From: Omphiscola glabra
Lineage: Eukaryota; Mollusca; Gastropoda; Lymnaeidae
DNA: 64,000 bases
Assembly: GCA_964017045.1 (NCBI GenBank)
Contig: OZ024810.1
Span: 9,851,562-9,915,561, forward strand
Direction: 5' to 3'
Part shown: positions 44,590 through 55,025 of the stretch, piece after piece
Layout: each line of letters starts with the position of its first letter
Numbering within the stretch: the first letter of the stretch is position 1
Translations under genes and position numbers: made by a program
Notes under the pieces: model-generated
Told to the model about the DNA's origin: nothing
Database searches by the model: none
The model's input: the letters and a program-made list of their open reading frames with translations, nothing else

Positions 44590-45310
44590 CTTTGGGCCCC
44601 CTTAAAAATGCTTCAGTCAAAGCTGGTCTTGATGTAAATGAACCTAAGACAAACTATATGATAATGTCACGAAACTCCAAAGCTGATGAAAACATCAATA
44701 TAAATAAACACAAATTTGAGAGAGTGGGTACATTCAAATATCTAGTGGGCAACTATAAACGAGCACAAGGAAATAATGTCGGAGGTGAAAGAAATGATAG
44801 CAGCAGGCAACCGTTCCTATTTCACCCTACAAAAGTTATAATCACAAAAACCTCTCAAGGGGAACAAAGAAGACAATGTACACCACTATCATAAGACCAG
44901 TAGTAACTTACGCTATAGTGAGACTTGGACCCTTTCCAGAAAAGCAGAGATCCTTCTCAATACATCATGGGAAAGGAAAATCCTCAGAAAAATATACGGC
45001 CCAGTGATGGAAAATGGTATCTGTAGAATCCGTACAAACCAAGAGCTATACCAATTGTACAAAGACTCACACATAGTCGCAACAATAAAAAAAAAAAAAA
45101 AAAAAAAGGAAGATCGCTGGACAGGACATATTGAAGAGATGCCAGAATGTAGAGCCGCAAAAAGTGATCTACAGGCAAAAACCAAGGGGGCAGACGACTC
45201 ACCGGCTCGCCCGTTGCTGAGATGGATCGACGATGGAGAGAAGGATTTACACCTGCTAGTGGTCATGCAAGACCGCGCCTGTTGAAAGCGGCACACTGCA
45301 GCGAACTATA
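44590..45310 (+). pseudogene. Decayed LINE reverse transcriptase fragment
   Basis: Plus-strand pieces in shifting frames: AGLDVNEPKTNYMIMSRNS, KHKFERVGTFKYL, WERKILRKIYGPVMENG, RIRTNQELYQLYKDSHIV, RWTGHIEEMPECRAAK and LLRWIDDGEKDLHLL. The order and motifs match the RT C-terminal half of a different LINE lineage from the RNase H element (R..KI.GP..ENG...R.N.EL..LY). At least two frameshifts are present. A run of 21 A (45087-45107) lies where the family has a short lysine/arginine stretch. Confidence 0.8.
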
Positions 45311-45654
45311 GGTACACACCCGTGATGGGCCGTTCAGTGGAACCGTTCGACATTCCAAGGGAATAGGTGTAAACGTGTGTCTCCCTACACAACGGCCTCT
45401 ATTCTTCAAATTGGTGCCCAGTGCCACCCCCCGCACGTGGCCGCCCCCCCCCCCCGCACGAGGCCACCCCTCGCCTCCTCACCAGTGACGCATAAACGCA
45501 CAAGTAATTACTCGGACTGCTGCTATAACGATTTACTCTAAAAGAAAGTCAGTCTGGATTCTAGGGTAATCGGACACTCTCCGGTGTATGTATTATATAG
45601 ATGTATATCAACCCAGTCACACAGTGCCAGGCCTTGCCACGCCCTCTGTTTATG
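45311..45654. other. Intergenic, no gene seen
   Basis: Includes two CACG.GGCCACCCC-type repeats at 45424-45475. No coding signal. Confidence 0.4.
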
Positions 45655-45835
45655 GAATCCACTCCCAAACACCTTACTCCACTCCCCAAACCCCTGACTC
45701 CGCTCCACCATACACTCGACTCCACTTCCCCAAACTCCCGACTCCACTCCCCCATACACTACACTCCACTTCTCCAAACACCTGATTCCACTCCCCAAAC
45801 ACCCGACTACACTCCCAAAACACCTCATATATCTT
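45655..45835. repeat. Imperfect CCACTCCCCAAACACC repeat
   Basis: CTCCACTCCCCCATACACT and CTCCACTTCTCCAAACACC words, period about 18-20 bp. Confidence 0.85.
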
Positions 45836-45875
45836 AGTAAGTTCCGTGGTCGTGCCAGTCTAATTGGTATCGTGA

Positions 45876-45957
45876 GTGGGGGGGGGAGGGGGGACGGAGT
45901 GGGGGGGGGAGGGGGGACGGAGTGGGGGGGGGGAGGGGGGACGGGGCGGGGGCGGGT
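45876..45957. repeat. G-rich repeat of about 26 bp, three copies
   Basis: GGGGGGGGGAGGGGGGACGG plus AGTG. Strong G-quadruplex-forming potential on the plus strand. Confidence 0.9.
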
Positions 45958-46671
45958 TCAGTTTGACCTTACATTGACCTCTATTTGAAATCCAATCGTC
46001 ACACGAGAATTGCAACCGGAACCAAACAATGTCAATAGACTGGGTTGGGCATCACGTTCTCTCTTTGAAAATCGAAGTAGCGATTTAAAGGAACTGTCCC
46101 TGAAGCAGCGACCGGGTAAGTTCGTTGTTGCCTGCTCGTCATTCGTTATCTACTGCTACGGCTCAGTCCGGCTTGATGTTTGTTTCACCGTAGAGTTCAT
46201 GAACACCCTCGGGGTGAGAATTGTGGGTGATCCTGGAGGGGGGGGAGGGGGGGTTGGTTGTTGCGCGAGGTCACTGGTTAATGAGGTGCAGTGCAGCCTG
46301 GGTAATTTATTAAATGTTAAATGTTCGTGGCAGTGTGTGGGAGGGGGGTGTAAAGGGGAGTGTGTGTGTGTGTGTGTACATGCGTGTGGCAATACCAGAA
46401 GGTGCTGAGTTCTAAATATAGATAAGATCGGATCGATATTTTCAAGTTTTTAGGAATGAGGGAGATGTGTGTGGGGGGGGGCGTGGGGGCGTGGGGGGTG
46501 TGGCGTGTGAGAGTGTGGTGGGGGTGCGAGACGTGGTGGTGTATGAGAGTAGGTGATGTTTGAAGGGTGGTGAACTGTGAGGGATTGTTTAGGCTTGAAG
46601 AGGTGATGGAGTGTGAGGTGTTTGTGGAGTGTTTGTGGGGAGGGAGTGGAGGGTTTAAGGGCTGGTATTAA
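45958..46671. other. Intergenic, GTG-rich
   Basis: Mixed sequence to 46230, then GT/GGGG-rich low complexity to 46670. ACCGGGTAAGTTCG at 46111 looks like a splice donor, but no acceptable start or partner exon was found. Confidence 0.35.
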
Positions 46672-46852
46672 GGTGTGATGGCAGGTAGGGTATGATGGCA
46701 GGTAGGGAGTGATGGCAGGTAAGGTGTGATGGCAGGTAGGGTGTGATGGCAGGTAGGGTGTGATGGCAGGTAGGGTGTGATGGCAGATAGGGTGTGATGG
46801 CAGGTAGGGTGTGATGGCAGGTAGGGTGTGATGGCAGGTAGGGTGTGATGGG
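46672..46852. repeat. 17-bp minisatellite, about 11 copies
   Basis: Unit GATGGCAGGTAGGGTGT. Confidence 0.95.
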
Positions 46853-47317
46853 TAGAAATCACGATATCATGTCTAGAGATAATCTCTCTAATCCCCCCCC
46901 CATCCTTTCCAAACCAGGCACACAGAAAGGATTTAGACATGGTAGTTAGTTCCCTTGGCCAGGCTGTCAAGACCAGTGGATTAGGTCAGCTGATAAAAGT
47001 CCATAATTGGACGGGTAGTGTCGCGAAAGAGTTTAACTTCGGTGCATTGACCCCAAACACTCTGCTCCCCCCCCCCCCTCTAGAACTGTGATCTTATTAT
47101 TTTTTAATTATTTTACGAACAATAGACACTAGAAGACGACCATTACCAGCCTCCCCCACTCCCCTCCCCCCCCCCCCCCGGCTTGATATCCTACAGTGTA
47201 ACTTCGGATGTGACCAGGGGTAACCCGTTTCCTACCATTGGTGTATAACATACCAGACTATCTCTCTCTCCCCCACTCTTTCTCCCCGCCTAGTTGTGAG
47301 TTACCGCGTTAACGCCA
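46853..47317. other. Intergenic, C runs
   Basis: Poly-C tracts at 46891, 47068 and 47168. No gene seen. Confidence 0.4.
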
Positions 47318-47690
47318 GGTACACCTTGGCCCTAGACACCTTGGCTCAATACACCTTGGTTCAATACACCTTGGCTCAATACACCGTGGCTCAATACACC
47401 TTGGCTCAATACACCTTGGTTCAATACACCTTGGTTCAATACACCTTGGCTCAATACACCTTGGCTCAATACACTTGGTTCAATACACCTTGGCTCAATA
47501 CACCTTGGCTCAATACACCTTGGTTCAATAGACCTTGGCTCAATACACCTTGGCTCAATACACAGTGGCTCAAAACACCTTGGTTCAATACACCGTGGCT
47601 CAATACACCGTGGCTCAAACACCTTGGCTCAATACACCTTAGATGAATACACCTTGGCTCAATACACCGTGGCTCAATACACGGTTGGCA
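47318..47690. repeat. 15-bp minisatellite, about 25 copies
   Basis: Unit AATACACCTTGGCTC with T/G variants (TTGGTTC, GTGGCTC). Since 15 is divisible by 3, frames are open on both strands (QYTLA; IEPRC). Confidence 0.95.
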
Positions 47691-47697
47691 CATTTTG

Positions 47698-48066
47698 GGA
47701 TCTTCACTTCTCATGAGCACACCCAGTCACTTCTCATGACCACACCCAGTCACTTCTCATGACCACGCCCAGTCACTTCTCATAACCACACCCAGTCACT
47801 TCTCATGACCACGCCCAGTCACTTTTCATGACCACACCCAGTCACTTCTCATGACCACACCCAGTCACTTCTCAGGACCACGCCCAGTCACTTTTCATGA
47901 CCACACCCAGTCACTTCTCATGACCACACCCAGTCACTTCTCATGACCACGCCCAGTCACTTCTCATGATAACGCCCAGTCACTTCTCATGACCACACCC
48001 AGTCACTTCTCATGACCACGCCCAGTCACTTCTCATGACCGCACCCAGTCACGTCTCATGATCGCA
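47698..48066. repeat. 23-bp minisatellite, about 16 copies
   Basis: Unit CACTTCTCATGACCACACCC plus AGT. It abuts the 15-bp array directly. Confidence 0.95.
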
Positions 48067-48184
48067 GCGTGTCACGTCGTACGACCATTCACCTTCTCTT
48101 GCAAATCTATAAACTCTAACATTCTTTTTCCGTCTTTCTCTCTCGTTTTCCTAGTCTGTACGGGGTGTGTTGAACTCACAAATC

Positions 48185-48894
48185 AACGTAAGACTTTCTT
48201 TCTCTCCCCCACCCTATTCGCACTCTCTCCCTCTCTCTCACTCTCCCCCCTCTCTCTCTCTCACACACTTTCTCTCTCCCCCCACCCAATTCGCACTCTC
48301 TCCTTCTCTCTCACTCCCCCTCTCTCTCTCTCTCACAAACTCTCTCTCTTTCCCCCACCCAATTCACACTCTCTCCCTCTCTCTCACTCTCTCTCTCCCT
48401 CACACTCTCTCTCACACTCTCTCTCCCTCTCACTCCCTCTCTCTCTCACTCTCTCTCTCTCACTCTCTCTCTCACTCTCTCTCTCACTCTCTCTCTCACT
48501 CTCTCTCTCACTCTCTCTCTCACTCTCTCTCCTTTTCTCTCTCTTAATCTGTCTATCACTCTCTCCCTCCCTCTCACTCCCTCTCTCACTCCCTCTCACT
48601 CTCTCTCACTCTCTCTCACTCTCTCTCTCACTCTCTCTCTCTCTCACTCTCTCTCCTTTTCTCTCTCTTAATCTGTCTAACACTCTCTCCCTCCCTCTCA
48701 CTCCCTCTCTCACTCCCTCTCACTCTCTCTCTCTCCCTCTCTCTCCCTCCCTCTCTCTCTCTCACTCTCTCCATCCCCCTCTCTCACTCTCACTCTCTCC
48801 TTCCCTCTCACTCCCTCTCTTTCTCTCTCTCCATCTCCCTCTCACCCTCTCTCTCTCCCTCCCTCTCTCTCTCACTCTCTCCATCCCCCTCTCT

Positions 48895-48933
<39 letters not shown>

Positions 48934-49335
48934 CTCTCTCTCCCTCTGTCTCTCTCACTCTCTCTCCCTCTCTTACTATCTCTCTCTCCCTCCTTGTCAC
49001 TTCATCTCTCTCTCTCACTCTCTCTCTCCCTCTCACTCCCTCTCACTCCCTCTCTCTCTCACTCTCTCTCCCTCCCTCTCTCTCTCTCACTCTCTCCATC
49101 CCCCTCTCTCACTCTCTCCTTCCCTCTCACTCTCTCTCTCTCTCCATCTCCCTCCCACTCCCTCTCTCTCTCACTCTCTCTCCCTCCCACTCTCTCTCTC
49201 TCATTCTCTCCATCCCCCTCTCTCCCCCCCTCTCTCTCTCTCTCTGAATCTCTCTCTCTCCCTCTCTTACTATCTCTCTCTTACTATCTCTCTCTCCCTC
49301 CCTGTCACTCCCTCTCTCTCCTTTATTGTCTTTCT
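48185..49335. repeat. 1.15-kb (CT)n-rich pyrimidine tract
   Basis: CTCTCTCACTCTCTCTCCCT throughout, with internal larger duplications: TTCTCTCTCTTAATCTGTCT occurs at about 48535 and 48658. The 441-residue Ser/Leu ORF is an artefact of composition. The tract could form triplex or H-DNA. Confidence 0.95.
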
Positions 49336-49554
49336 ACAACTTCAGCCTTTTCACAAGACAATCCTGATCTTATTATTTTATAATATGCTTCCGTCTCTCA
49401 CACTCTAACGAAACAAGATCGGACCCTAGGGTATTTTATTTTTAAAAAGATAAAACTATACTATATATAGCCCGCCAAACATTGGCTGCAACAATGCGGA
49501 AACTTCGCATCTCATAAAGTTACTTGACAAAACATGAACTCACGCTACACCCCC
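49336..49554. other. Spacer between CT tract and 25-bp array
   Basis: About 220 bp of unique sequence; nothing recognised. Confidence 0.4.
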
Positions 49555-50160
49555 CCTCTATGTCTGGTCGTCTAGATTACCTCTATGCCTGGCCGTTTAG
49601 ATAAGCTCTTTGTCTGGTCGTCTAGATAACCTCTATGTCTGGTCGTTATAGATAACCTCTATGTCTGGTCGTCTAGATAACTTCTATGTCTGGTCGTCTA
49701 GATAACCTCTATGTCTGGTAGCTTAGATAACCTCTATGTCTGGTCGTCTACATAACCTCTATGTCTGGTCGTCTAGATAACCTCTATGTCTGGCCGTCTA
49801 GATATGCCTGGACGTCTAGATAACTATGTCTGGCCGTCTATATAACTTCTATGTCTAGCCGTCTAGATAACCTCTGTGTCTGGCACTCTAGATGACCTCT
49901 ATGTCTGGCACTCTATATAACCAATATGCCTGGCCGTCTAGATAACCTAAATGCCTGGCCGTCTATATAACCTCTTGTCTGGCCGTCTAGATAACCTCTA
50001 TTTCTGTCACAGGCCGTCTATATAACCTCTATGTCTGGCCGTCTAGTTAATTCTATGTCTGTCCCAGGCCGTCTATTTAACCTCTTTGTCTGGCCGTCTA
50101 GATAACCTCTATTTCTGTCCAAGGCCGTCCATATAACCTCTATGTATGGCCGTCTAGATA
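49555..50160. repeat. 25-bp minisatellite (GATAACCTCTATGTCTGG)
   Basis: Unit GATAACCTCTATGTCTGGTC plus GTCTA, with insertions such as CAG. It grades into the next array, sharing CCTCTATGTCTGG and CGTCTA. Confidence 0.93.
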
Positions 50161-52172
50161 ACTTCTATGTCTGTCTCAGGCCGTCTATATAACCTCTATG
50201 TCTGGGCTTTCAATATAATCTCTATGTCTGGGTCGTCTATATAACCTCTATGTTTGTGCCGTCTATATAGCCCCTATATCTGGGTCGTCTATATAATCTC
50301 TATGTCTGGGTCGTCTATATAACCTCTATGTTTGTGCCGTCTATATAGCCCTATATCTGGGTCGTCTATATAATCTCTATGTCTGGGTCGTCTATATAAC
50401 CTCTATGTTTGTGCCGTCTATATAGCCCCTATATCTGGGTCGTCTATATAATCTCTATGTCTGGGTCGTCTATATAACCTCTATGTTTGTGCCGTCTATA
50501 TAGCCCCTATATCTGGGTCGTCTATATAATCTCTATGTCTGGGTCGTCTATATAACCTCTATGTTTGTGCCGTCTATATAGCCCCTATATCTGGGTCGTT
50601 TATATAATCTCTATGTCTGGGTCGTCGATATAACCTCTATGTTTGTGCCGTCTATATAGCCCCTATATCTGGGTCGTCTATATAATCTCTATGTATGGGT
50701 CGTCTATATAACCTCTATGTTTGTGCCGTCTATATAGCCCCTATATCTGGGTCGTCTATATAATCTCTATGTCTGGGTCGTCTATATAACCTCTATGTTT
50801 GTGCCGTCTATATAGCCCCTATATCTGGGTCGTCTATATAATCTCTATGGCTGGCCCGTCTATATAACCTCTATGTTTGTGCCGTCTATATAGCCCCTAT
50901 ATCTGGGTCGTCTATATAATCTCTATGGCTGGCCCGTCTATACAACCTCTATGTTTGTGCCGTCTATATAGCCCCTATATCTGGGTCGTCTATATAATCT
51001 CTATGTCTGGGTCGTCTATATAACCTCTATGTTTGTGCCGTCTATATAGCCCCTATATCTGGGTCGTCTATATAATCTCTATGTCTGGGTCGTCTATATA
51101 ACCTCTATGTTTGTGCCGTCTATATAGCCCCTATATCTGGGTCGTCTATATAATCTCTATGTCTGGGTCGTCTATATAACCTCTATGTTTGTGCCGTCTA
51201 TATAGCCCCTATATCTGGGTCGTCTATATAATCTCTATGGCTGGCCCGTCTATATAACCTCTATGTCTGGGCTTTCAATATAATCTCTATGTCTGGGTCG
51301 TCTATATAACCTCTATGTTTGTGCCGTCTATATAGCCCCTATATCTGGGTCGTCTATATAATCTCTATGTCTGGGTCGTCTATATAACCTCTATGTTTGT
51401 GCCGTCTATATAGCCCCTATATCTGGGTCGTCTATATAATCTCTATGGCTGGCCCGTCTATATAACCTCTATGTTTGTGCCGTCTATATAGCCCCTATAT
51501 CTGGGTCGTCTATATAATCTCTATGGCTGGCCCGTCTATACAACCTCTATGTTTGTGCCGTCTATATAGCCCCTATATCTGGGTCGTCTATATAATCTCT
51601 ATGTCTGGGTCGTCTATATAACCTCTATGTTTGTGCCGTCTATATAGCCCCTTTATCTGGGTCGTCTATATAATCTCTATGTCTGGGTCGTCTATATAAC
51701 CTATGTATTTGTGCCGTCTATATAGCCCCTATATCTGGGTCGTCTATATAATCTCTATGGCTTGCCCGTCTATATAACCTCTATGTTTGTGCCGTCTATA
51801 TAGCCCCTATATCTGGGTCGTCTATATAATCTCTATGGCTGGCCCGTCTATATAACCGCTATGTTTGTGCCGTCTATATAGCCCCTATATCTGGGTCGTC
51901 AATATAATCTATATGGCTGGCCAGTCTATACAACCTCTATGTTTGTGCCGTTTATATAGCCCTTATATCTGGGTCGTCTATATAACCTCTATGTTTGTGC
52001 CGTCTATATAGCCCCTATATCTGGGTCGTCCATATAATCTCTATGTCTGGGTCGTCTATATAACCTCTATGTTTGTGCCGTCTATATAGCCCCTATATCT
52101 GGGTCGTCTATATAATCTCTATATCTGAGTCGTCTATATAATCTCTATGGCTGGCCCGTCTATAGAATCTAT
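50161..52172. repeat. 26-bp monomers in a 78-bp higher-order repeat, about 25 trimers
   Basis: Three monomer types repeat in order: TCTGGGTCGTCTATATAATC, TCTGGGTCGTCTATATAACC and TTTGTGCCGTCTATATAGCC (each plus six bases). The TTTGTGCC monomer recurs every 78 bp (for example 50253, 50331). A GGCTGGCCCGTC variant replaces one monomer in some trimers. Confidence 0.95.
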
Positions 52173-52479
52173 ATTGCAGTGTCGGGGACAATTACATTTT
52201 TAATTTTAAAAAAGCTTTTACCCCGACGTAGCCATTACCCCTTTTATCCCCTCCACAACCCCCCCCCCCGACTGAAAAAAGGGGAGGGTATCAATGGTTT
52301 TTTTAAATTAATTAAAACGGAGAAAACATTTATGAACAAAGTGTCAATTAATTGCCATCAAGTCAATAAAATCCTCGACCACCTTCAGGATAAGGTTAGA
52401 GCGATATAGGCGACCAGGGCAAATGACTTATGCAAGACAAGGATGTCTGGCGAAACTCACTGCTGCATCAAAGCCGTCC
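52173..52479. other. Spacer inside the repeat complex
   Basis: About 300 bp of unrelated sequence with a C9 run. A 76-residue ORF here has no domain. Confidence 0.4.
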
Positions 52480-52922
52480 ATATAACCTCTTTGGCAGGGT
52501 CTGGCCGTCTATACAGCCTCTATGACAGGGTCTGGCAGTCTATAAGCCTCTATGGCAGGGTCTGGCCGTCTATACAGCCTCTATGGCAGGGTCTGGCCGT
52601 CTATACAGCCTCTATGGCAGGGTCTGGTCATCTATACAGCCTTTATGGCAGGGTCTGGCCGTCTACACAGCCTCTATGGCAGGGTCTGGCCGTCTATACA
52701 GCCACCATGTCAGGGTCTGTCCGTCTATACGGCCTCCATGGCAGGGTCTGTCCGTCTATACAGCCTCCATGGCAGGGTATGGCCGTCTATACAGCCTCTT
52801 TGGCAGGGTCTGTCCGTCTATACAGCCTCCATGGCAGGGTCTGTCCGTCTATACAGCCTCTTTGGCAGGGTTTGGCCGTCTATATAACCTCTATGACAGG
52901 GTCTGGCCGCCTATATAACCTG
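52480..52922. repeat. 31-bp minisatellite, about 14 copies
   Basis: The unit GCCTCTATGGCAGGGTCTGG plus CCGTCTATACA. It shares CCTCTATG, TCTGG and CCGTCTATA with the 25/26-bp arrays to its left. The three overlapping ORFs (SIQPLWQGLAVYTAS) are array products. Confidence 0.94.
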
Positions 52923-53512
52923 GCCAGATGCAGTATAGCCAGATAAAATAATATTTGTCTATTGAACCCTTATTATTGTTAAGATGTTTATTTTTACCCC
53001 ATTTTTGGGGGGGGGGGTGGGGGGAATTCCCCCCTCCCTTGCTTCGCCAAAACTTGTTCTATGGATTATGCGTGCATCAAAGTTGTACCCTCAGTGCTGA
53101 TAAATTTTGAGAACCTTGTTATGGGTTTACAACATGCCACCTTCCCTTCAACCACCAAGAAAAAGGGGGTGGGGGTGAGTGTTGGGGGCGGGCGGCGAGG
53201 GTCGGGTTAATCCTGGGAGAAACAGCCTTCATTATTACACTAGCCGGGAGGCTGACATAAAAACTATCACCGATCACCACCAACGAAAGAAACTCTAGTT
53301 CGAGGACCGGTTTAAAGAGGGTATTAGCCGGTTTAATTTACCTCCAGGAATGTCAATGCGTTAAGCACACGAGCCCCTTGAAGATCTGTTTGATCGCAGG
53401 TCCGCATGTCCCCTCTGGTCTGTCATAAAATTAAAAATTTTGACACTTGCTGTACATTTTTTTGACTTGTCGTAATCCGTTGGGGAATTTCCCAAGTTTT
53501 ATTTTTAGATGG

Positions 53513-53545
<33 letters not shown>

Positions 53546-53789
53546 TTGATGTACTGTCTGGCGTGTAGATGTCATACATAAAGTCATACATAAAGTCATA
53601 CATAAAGTATACGTATAGACTCAGTCATAATAAGTCTTATCTTCATCCCAGACAGAGTTGCAGTGCAAAAAAACGTAATGATCTATTATCCAAAGAAAGA
53701 AATAGAGCAGAGCCGGCTAGAGATCAGTGGTTCTTAGACTGTGACCCAGGGAGCTATTTTAAATGAATGAAAGCCAAACGTTAATTTAC
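52923..53789. other. Intergenic, with small repeats
   Basis: (TA)n at 53521-53545 and AGTCATACATAA x3 at 53572-53606. CAGTGGTTCTTAGACTGTGA at 53725 resembles a SPIN/hAT end. No gene seen. Confidence 0.45.
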
Positions 53790-54125
53790 TTTTGGTAAAA
53801 ATGACCATTGATTGACCGTTCAATGGCCGATCGATTAACCGTTGGGTGACCCTTGAGTGACCGTTATGTGACCTTTGATTGAACGTTGGGGAACCATTGA
53901 TTGCCCGTTGGGTGACCCTTGATTGACCAGTGGGAGACCCCTTGATTGGTTGATGAATGTCCCTTGATTGACCGTTGGATGACCCTTGAGTGACCGTTGG
54001 GTCACCCTTGAGTGACCGTTGGGTCATCGTTGGTTAACCATTCGATGGCCGATCGATTAACTGTTGGGTGACCCTTGAGTGACCGTTGGATGACCCTTGA
54101 TTGACCATTGATAGACCGCAAGTTG
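53790..54125. repeat. Degenerate 12/24-bp repeat
   Basis: TTGATTGACCGTTGGGTGAC and CCTTGAGTGACCG words recur throughout; period 12-24 bp. Confidence 0.88.
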
Positions 54126-55025
54126 AGCGTTCTGAAAAAAATTGCAGTACGTTTGACTATTAACAATTGAGCGCTTTCTATGATGATGGTGCACAAGCTT
54201 CAACTTGACAGTTTTCAGGTTGTTGTTGTTGCACACCAAGTGCGCAGCGCCCATGCCGGTTCATGATGGGGCTGCGTGCACGGCAGAACGTCACGGGAAA
54301 CTGTCGCACCGACCGTCCGTACACACGGGATGTGGGTCTTCCGACAGACGTCCCCGTATTGCCACGGAAGCCCTGCTACAGTTATTGACCATCCGCGGCC
54401 GTCGGGCGGTGGTCTGTACGCGTTCGTGGTGGTGACTTCGTTTCTCTTTAAAGGCGTCCCAAATCCACAACAACACCGATCTCTAGCCTGTCTGTAATTA
54501 CTAGACGGGTTTAAAGTTTTAAAAACAACCGGGGGTGGGGGTGGTGTGGGAAAGGGTTGTTGGCCAGAATTATGACAGACTTTGTCTGCGGATGACAAAT
54601 CGATGTCAATGTCTTCATATCCAACCCACAACGCCCACCCCCCCACCCCCCCTCTTTTTCCAAAACCACTGCTCACTTGTTTTGATCGCTACCGATAGTC
54701 GGTTAACTTGATATAGGCCAGGGTTTCCCAAACTTTTCTATTCTTCATCCCTTATCAATAAGGTGACGAAGTCTAAAATTGCTTTCCCTACTAAAGTAAC
54801 AAAGCATTACGACATTAGAAAAAAACATATTTGGACTGCTTTTATTCAAGAGAAAAATTTGTTGTTTAGATAATAAAATTTTAATTTCTTACATAAAATA
54901 TAATTGTTTTTTTTTTTTTTTTAGAAAAAAGATCTCTTACCCCCATAGAGTTCAATGGTTGTTCTCTTCTTATAATCAATTTTCCTTTGTTAACCACTGT
55001 CATGCCACCTCGCAGACCCCTGATA
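54126..55025. other. Intergenic, with a CpG-richer block
   Basis: 54240-54470 is GC- and CpG-richer with overlapping ORFs on both strands, none with a known domain. CAGGGTTTCCCAAACTTTTC at 54719 resembles a hAT end also seen at 33042. A T15 run lies at 54908. Confidence 0.4.

Noticed and set aside
46010..46115. First exon with ACCGG/GTAAGT donor
   Set aside because: The frame has no ATG start, the ATG frame hits a stop early, and no second exon was found.
48058..49383. 441-residue Ser/Leu-rich ORF
   Set aside because: It is the translation of a (CT)n tract with no stop codons by composition. No domain and no start context.
52443..52946. Three overlapping ORFs of 111-167 residues with a repeated QPLWQGLAVYTA motif
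   Set aside because: Products of the 31-bp minisatellite, open in three frames at once.
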